From contig NZ_CP035376.1 of the NCBI RefSeq assembly GCF_004118975.1, forward strand, positions 2,170,001 through 2,234,000: a stretch of 64,000 nucleotides of DNA, in the 5' to 3' direction. This document shows, piece after piece, positions 60,254-64,000 of this stretch; positions within the stretch are counted from its first letter, which is position 1, and every line of letters starts with the position of its first letter. The notes below the pieces were generated by a model. The model was given only the letters and a program-made list of their open reading frames with translations, had not been told where the DNA came from and made no database searches. The translations under genes were made by a program, and so were the position numbers. The stretch comes from Luteimonas sp. YGD11-2. GTDB lineage: Bacteria > Pseudomonadota > Gammaproteobacteria > Xanthomonadales > Xanthomonadaceae.

Positions 60254-61411
60254 ATGCCCCGATCCCTCGCGCCGAGCCTGCTCGCCGCCGCCATTGCGCT
60301 CGCGTTCGCACCCGTTGCCCTCGCCCAGCAGGTCCTCCAGCCAGCCGACACCAGCGCGTGCGTGGGGCTGGAAAACGACGCGCAGCGCCTGCAGTGCTAT
60401 GACACCGCCGCCGGCCGCATGCAGCAGGGTCCGCAGCAGGCCGACGTCGCGGCCGCCGTCGCCCGTGCCAGCGTCGAGGCCGATGCCGGGGTCGATGCCG
60501 AAGCACTCGATGCGGTGCAGCCCGCCGGCGAGATGTTCCGGGTCGGGGCGGACAGCCAGCGCCTGGATGCCATCGCCAACGTCGGCAAGGGCTCGCTGCT
60601 GGATACGCGCTGGGAGCTGGCGCGCGACTCCAAGCTCGGGCTGTTCAACTTCCGCGTCTACAAGCCGCTCTACCTGCTGCCGGCATTCTGGACCAGCGAC
60701 ATCAACAACATGCCGTCCTCGCCCAATCCGGACAACATCGTCGACACGCCGCAGTCGCTCGACAGCCTGGAGGCCAAGTTCCAGATCAGCTTCAAGACCA
60801 AGGCGCTCGAGAACCTGTTCGGCGACAACGGCGACGTGTGGATGGGCTATACCCAGAGCTCGCGCTGGCAGATCTACAACACCGACGAGTCGCGTCCGTT
60901 CCGCGAGACCAACTACGAGCCGGAAGTGCTGCTGGTCTTCCGCAACGGCTACAGCCTGCCGGGCGGCTGGCACGGGCGGATGAGCGCGATCGGCATCAAC
61001 CACCAGTCCAACGGCCGTGGCGATCCGCTGTCGCGCAGCTGGAACCGGCTGATGTTCAACTTCGGCTTCGACCGTGAGAACTGGGCGCTGGTGGCGCGGC
61101 CGTGGGTGCACCTCAAGGACGGCAGCGACGACGACAACCCCGACATCGCCGACTACATGGGCCGCGGCGACCTCACCCTGATGCACGTGCGCGGCGACCA
61201 TCGCTTCACGGTGATGGGCCGCCATTCGCTGCGCGGCGGCGACGAGTCGCGCGGTGCGCTGCAGGTCGACTGGGGCTTCCCGATCCACCCGGACTTCCGC
61301 AATTTCCGCGGCCACCTGCAGGTGTTCCACGGCTATGGCGAAAGCCTGATCGACTACAACCACAAGGCCACCTACATCGGCCTGGGCATCTCGCTGCAGG
61401 ACTGGCTGTAA
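60254..61411 (+). CDS. pldA: Outer-membrane phospholipase A
   Basis: A 385-residue OMPLA. Signal peptide to VALAQQ, a N-terminal linker (about 25-120), then the barrel with catalytic motif INHQSNGRGDPLSRSWNR containing the His and Ser nucleophile, and the acidic ring for calcium. A C-terminal Leu-terminated strand (LGISLQDWL) closes it. It hydrolyses phospholipids in the outer leaflet to restore asymmetry. The N-terminal extension of about 100 residues is larger than in E. coli. Confidence 0.92.
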   Translation: MPRSLAPSLLAAAIALAFAPVALAQQVLQPADTSACVGLENDAQRLQCYDTAAGRMQQGPQQADVAAAVARASVEADAGVDAEALDAVQPAGEMFRVGADSQRLDAIANVGKGSLLDTRWELARDSKLGLFNFRVYKPLYLLPAFWTSDINNMPSSPNPDNIVDTPQSLDSLEAKFQISFKTKALENLFGDNGDVWMGYTQSSRWQIYNTDESRPFRETNYEPEVLLVFRNGYSLPGGWHGRMSAIGINHQSNGRGDPLSRSWNRLMFNFGFDRENWALVARPWVHLKDGSDDDNPDIADYMGRGDLTLMHVRGDHRFTVMGRHSLRGGDESRGALQVDWGFPIHPDFRNFRGHLQVFHGYGESLIDYNHKATYIGLGISLQDWL

Positions 61412-61526
61412 CCGTTCACCCGCGGCGCAGCAACGCGACCGCGGGGCATCGACGTTCATGGCAGCGCCCTGTGGGAAGGCGGGAACGGATCTCTTCCCAT
61501 CGAGATCGCCGCCAGTGGGTCCGGGC

Positions 61527-61566
61527 GGCCCGCCGTGGCCCCAAGGGAACGTCCAGAGCCGGCCAT
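61527..61566 (+). repeat. Dispersed repeat, copy 3
   Basis: Starts GGCCCGCCGTGGCC and ends GTCCAGAGCCGGCCAT. Matches the modules at 54575 and 54636 (reverse), showing the repeat is dispersed over 7 kb and occurs beside a cold-shock gene terminator. Confidence 0.6.
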
Positions 61567-61573
61567 CACAAAA

Positions 61574-61596
61574 AAGCCCCGCACCGGGCGGGGCTT
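61574..61596 (-). terminator. Terminator of the second cold-shock gene
   Basis: 9-bp stem AAGCCCCGC/GCGGGGCTT with a 5-nt loop. On the minus strand it is followed by a run of T, 22 bp after the stop codon at 61619. Confidence 0.88.
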
Positions 61597-61618
61597 CGAG
61601 GTCACCGTGGTCCGTGGC

Positions 61619-61825
61619 TCACGCGACCGGGGCCACGCCCGTCGCCTGGGCGCCCTTGGGGCCCTGGGTCACTTCGTAGCTCACGCGCTGGCCTTCCTGC
61701 AGGCTACGGAAGCCCTTCGAATCGATGGCCGAATAATGGACGAATACGTCCGAACCGCCGTCTTCCGGGGCGATGAAGCCGAAACCCTTGGCGTCGTTGA
61801 ACCACTTCACTGTGCCGTATTGCAT
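61619..61825 (-). CDS. Cold-shock-domain protein (second paralogue)
   Basis: A 68-residue [23 protein letters not shown] and VFVHYSAID. About two-thirds identical by eye to the 59.2-kb paralogue. The ATG at 61825 has GGAAGGG just upstream. It has its own terminator, so it is monocistronic. Confidence 0.95.
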   Translation of the reverse strand: MQYGTVKWFNDAKGFGFIAPEDGGSDVFVHYSAIDSKGFRSLQEGQRVSYEVTQGPKGAQATGVAPVA

Positions 61826-61913
61826 AACCCTTCCACCTTCGTCTGGATTCGATAGCGCACGCCAATCGGCGCACGGGGCCGAGTATCGAAGCAAACGGTC
61901 GCGGTTTGCAATC

Positions 61914-62660
61914 TCAGGACGTCAGGAAGCGACGCAGGATGGCGGGTATGGACGCGGACACCGCGGCAACGTTGTCCAGCACTTCCTGGAACGTGATCTC
62001 CTCCGCATCCGCGCAGCCCGCGGCCCAGTTGGCGACGATCGCCAGGCATGCGTATTCCAGCCCGAGTTCGCGTGCCAGCGCCGCCTCCGGCATGCCGGTC
62101 ATGCCGACCAGGTCGCAACCGTCGCGGCGCAGGCGCGCGATCTCCGCCTTCGTTTCCAGCCGTGGACCCTGGGTGGCGCCGTAGCAGCCGCCATCGACGA
62201 CGTCGACGCCGGCCGCACGCGCGGCATCCAGCAACTGCGTGCGCAGTGTCGGGGTGTAGGGATCGCCGAAATCCACGTGCAGGACGTCGGTGCCCTCCTC
62301 CTCGCAGAAGGTGGAAACCCGCCCCCAGGTGTAATCGATGAGCTGGTCCGGGCAGGCGAGCACGCGCGGGCCGAAGCGTCCGGTGATGCCGCCCACGGTA
62401 TTGAGCGCGATCACCCGGCGCGCGCCGAGCGCCTGCAGCGCGGCGAGGTTGGCGCGGTAGTTGATGCGGTGCGGTGGCACCGAGTGGCCTTCGCCGTGGC
62501 GCGCCAGGAAGGCGACACGCAGGCCTTCCAGCGTGCCGACGCGCACCGGCCCCGACAGCGCGCCATAGCGCGTCGGCGGCTGGTGGGTATCCACGTTGTC
62601 GAGTTCGGCGATGCGGTAGAGGCCGGTGCCGCCGATGACGGCCAGGTCGATGTTGATCAT
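61914..62660 (-). CDS. S-methyl-5'-thioinosine phosphorylase / MTAP family
   Basis: A 248-residue purine nucleoside phosphorylase of the MTAP type. IGGTGLY near the N-terminus, [30 protein letters not shown], and [32 protein letters not shown]. aeruginosa homologues prefer methylthioinosine over methylthioadenosine; the [14 protein letters not shown] variants fit that group. Next to hpt, so it probably salvages the hypoxanthine released. ATG at 62660. Confidence 0.88.
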   Translation of the reverse strand: MINIDLAVIGGTGLYRIAELDNVDTHQPPTRYGALSGPVRVGTLEGLRVAFLARHGEGHSVPPHRINYRANLAALQALGARRVIALNTVGGITGRFGPRVLACPDQLIDYTWGRVSTFCEEEGTDVLHVDFGDPYTPTLRTQLLDAARAAGVDVVDGGCYGATQGPRLETKAEIARLRRDGCDLVGMTGMPEAALARELGLEYACLAIVANWAAGCADAEEITFQEVLDNVAAVSASIPAILRRFLTS

Positions 62661-62702
62661 CGCGGTTCCTGTGGACGTGCCAGGTTCAAGACATGCCGGG
62701 GA

Positions 62703-63260
62703 TCACTCGGCGAGCGCGTAGATCGCCGGCAGGTTGCGGCCCTGCTCGTGGAAATCCATGCCATAGCCGAACACGTAACGGTCCGGCACCTCGACGCCGA
62801 TGTAGTCGGCGACGATGCCCTCGACGCGACGGTCGTGCTGCTTGTCGGCCAGCACCGCCACGCGCACGTCGGTGGCGTTCTGGTCCTCGCACCAGCGGGT
62901 GACCGCATGCAGCGTGTGGCCCTCGTCGAGGATGTCGTCGACCAGCAGCACGCGGCGGTCGCGCATCGGGGTCGCCGGCCGGTGCAGCCATGCCAGCCCC
63001 GAACCGCGGGTCTGGCCGCGATAGCGGGTGGCGTGCAGGTATTCGAACTCGACGTCCAGCCCGCGTTCGCCGAGCGCGAAGGCAAGCTGGGTCGCGAACG
63101 GCATGCCGCCATGCATGATGGTGACGAACAGCGGCGGCACCGCGTCCGCGGCGTAATCGGCGTGGATGGCATCGGCCATGCGCGCGATCGCGGCATCGAG
63201 CGTGGCGCGGTCGTGCAGGCACTCCGCGCCCACGAGCGCGTCGGCAAGTCTGGGCGTCAT
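62703..63260 (-). CDS. hpt: Hypoxanthine-guanine phosphoribosyltransferase
   Basis: A 185-residue PRTase. PRPP loop RVLLVDDILDEGHTLHAV, LFVTIMHGGMPFATQLAF and the purine site VEVPDRYVFGYGMDF. Converts hypoxanthine/guanine plus PRPP to IMP/GMP. The ATG overlaps the nagZ stop (ATGA at 63257-63260). 42 bp before the phosphorylase. Confidence 0.94.
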   Translation of the reverse strand: MTPRLADALVGAECLHDRATLDAAIARMADAIHADYAADAVPPLFVTIMHGGMPFATQLAFALGERGLDVEFEYLHATRYRGQTRGSGLAWLHRPATPMRDRRVLLVDDILDEGHTLHAVTRWCEDQNATDVRVAVLADKQHDRRVEGIVADYIGVEVPDRYVFGYGMDFHEQGRNLPAIYALAE

Positions 63261-64000
63261 GCGATGAAGCCTCCCGGGATGGCGCCGCGCGCGGCGTTGT
63301 AGCGCTGGTCGGCGAGCAGGCCATCCCAGCCGAGCGCGCCGCGGCCGATCAGGCCGGTCAGCGCCATCGTGTTGAGCGCACGGCCTTCCACCGCCGCAAG
63401 CGACTCGGCCACCAGCTCCGGATGGCAGACCAGCACCACGTCGCAACCGGCATCGAGGTGCGCATCGATCCGCGCCCTGACACCACCCACGCCGTGCGCC
63501 GCGGCCATGCCGATGTCGTCGGAGAACACCACGCCGCGGAAGCCCATCTCTTCGCGCAGGATCCCGTTGATCCAGCGGCTGGAATAGCCGGCCGGCTCCG
63601 GGGCCACCTGCGGATACACCACGTGCGCCAGCATCACCGCGTCGGCGCCGGCATCGATGCCGGCAACGAACGGCACGAGGTCATGCGCACGGATCTCGTC
63701 GAGCGCGCGGTCGTCGACGGCGTTGTCGAAATGGGTGTCCTCGCGCACCGAACCGTGCCCGGGGAAGTGCTTGAGGGTGGCGGCCATGCCGGCATCGTGC
63801 ATGCCTTCGACGTAGGCGCGGGTGAGCGCGGCGACGACCTCCGGATCGGCATCAAAGGCACGGTCGCCGATGGCGAGGTTGCCACGGTGCAGGTCCACCA
63901 CGGGGGCGAAGCTCAGGTCGACGCCGGTGGCGCGCACCTCGGTGGCCATCAACCAGGCGTGCTCGCGCGCGGCGGCCAGTGCGCCCTCGCGGTCATCGCG
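63257..64000 (-). CDS. nagZ: Beta-N-acetylhexosaminidase NagZ (N-terminus cut by window edge)
   Basis: C-terminal 247 residues of a GH3 enzyme; the start lies beyond 64000. MATEVRATGVDLSFAPVVDL, the catalytic His loop KHFPGHGSVREDTHF and the nucleophile Asp in VVFSDDIGMAAAHG are visible. It cleaves GlcNAc from anhydro-muropeptides in peptidoglycan recycling, which feeds AmpR/AmpC control where present. First visible gene of the nagZ-hpt-phosphorylase operon. Confidence 0.94.
   Translation of the reverse strand, partial: RDDREGALAAAREHAWLMATEVRATGVDLSFAPVVDLHRGNLAIGDRAFDADPEVVAALTRAYVEGMHDAGMAATLKHFPGHGSVREDTHFDNAVDDRALDEIRAHDLVPFVAGIDAGADAVMLAHVVYPQVAPEPAGYSSRWINGILREEMGFRGVVFSDDIGMAAAHGVGGVRARIDAHLDAGCDVVLVCHPELVAESLAAVEGRALNTMALTGLIGRGALGWDGLLADQRYNAARGAIPGGFIA

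Overview
The window is a GC-rich, gene-dense stretch of a gammaproteobacterial chromosome. It most resembles Lysobacteraceae/Xanthomonadaceae (Lysobacter, Luteimonas or Xanthomonas relatives). The basis is the gene set: a DesT/DesC/DesB desaturase locus, an Xcs-style type II secretion operon, creBCD, fused alpha/beta 2-oxoacid dehydrogenase E1, the sdhCDAB-sdhE block next to lolCD, and short palindromes of the (C)CCCTCTCCCGC/GCGGGAGAGGG(G) type. No tRNA, rRNA, CRISPR array, insertion sequence or prophage was seen. The species cannot be fixed from the sequence alone.

Layout. 0-2.1 kb: fatty-acid desaturase (cut by the left edge), its ferredoxin reductase and a divergent TetR regulator sharing a palindrome-rich intergenic region. 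2.2-7.7 kb: two crotonase-family genes, a sseA/Nudix/DUF1289 operon, an exported FKBP isomerase, an unknown 124-residue protein and nth. 7.7-25.3 kb: the most distinctive part. A TonB-C-domain protein and a prolyl-4-hydroxylase-like oxygenase face a surface lipoprotein (Pro/Thr tether plus predicted beta-helix) and a TonB-dependent receptor. These are followed by a complete, tightly overlapped 12-gene type II secretion operon gspC-N. 25.4-27.0 kb: GT4 glycosyltransferase and PAP2 phosphatase. 27.1-32.2 kb: nitrilase/GNAT pair and creBCD with a triple CreB-type direct repeat before creD. 32.2-41.1 kb: rlmJ, GNAT, mfd, AraC regulator, VOC protein, ankyrin protein and catalase. 41.4-49.5 kb: lolC-lolD, YgfX-like, sdhE, MAPEG, sdhB, a 75-residue membrane protein, sdhA, sdhD and sdhC. 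These are all on the minus strand, with a tiny SDHAF4-type gene upstream and ygfZ divergent. 49.6-54.3 kb: OmpA-like lipoprotein, fused E1, GNAT, glutaryl-CoA dehydrogenase. 54.3-55.1 kb: an 800-bp gene-free mosaic of inverted repeats. 55.1-64 kb: two glycine-zipper proteins, DUF6116-like, tatD, tcdA, a membrane-anchored CXXCH protein, two cold-shock genes around DUF456 and pldA, and an operon nagZ-hpt-methylthioinosine phosphorylase cut by the right edge.

How the genes fit together. The sdh block groups the four subunits with several maturation factors (SdhE and the SDHAF4 homologue for SdhA flavinylation, YgfZ for Fe-S proteins). The 7.7-25.3 kb block looks like one cell-surface programme: a secretion machine, a candidate lipoprotein substrate, an outer-membrane receptor, a TonB-like partner and a possible modifying hydroxylase. 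Two Pho-box-like direct repeats lie in its promoters. The joint function is inference, but the arrangement is the best candidate here for an under-described system. A second oddity in it is gspG, whose prepilin leader is about 61 residues long and contains a perfect REP-like palindrome.
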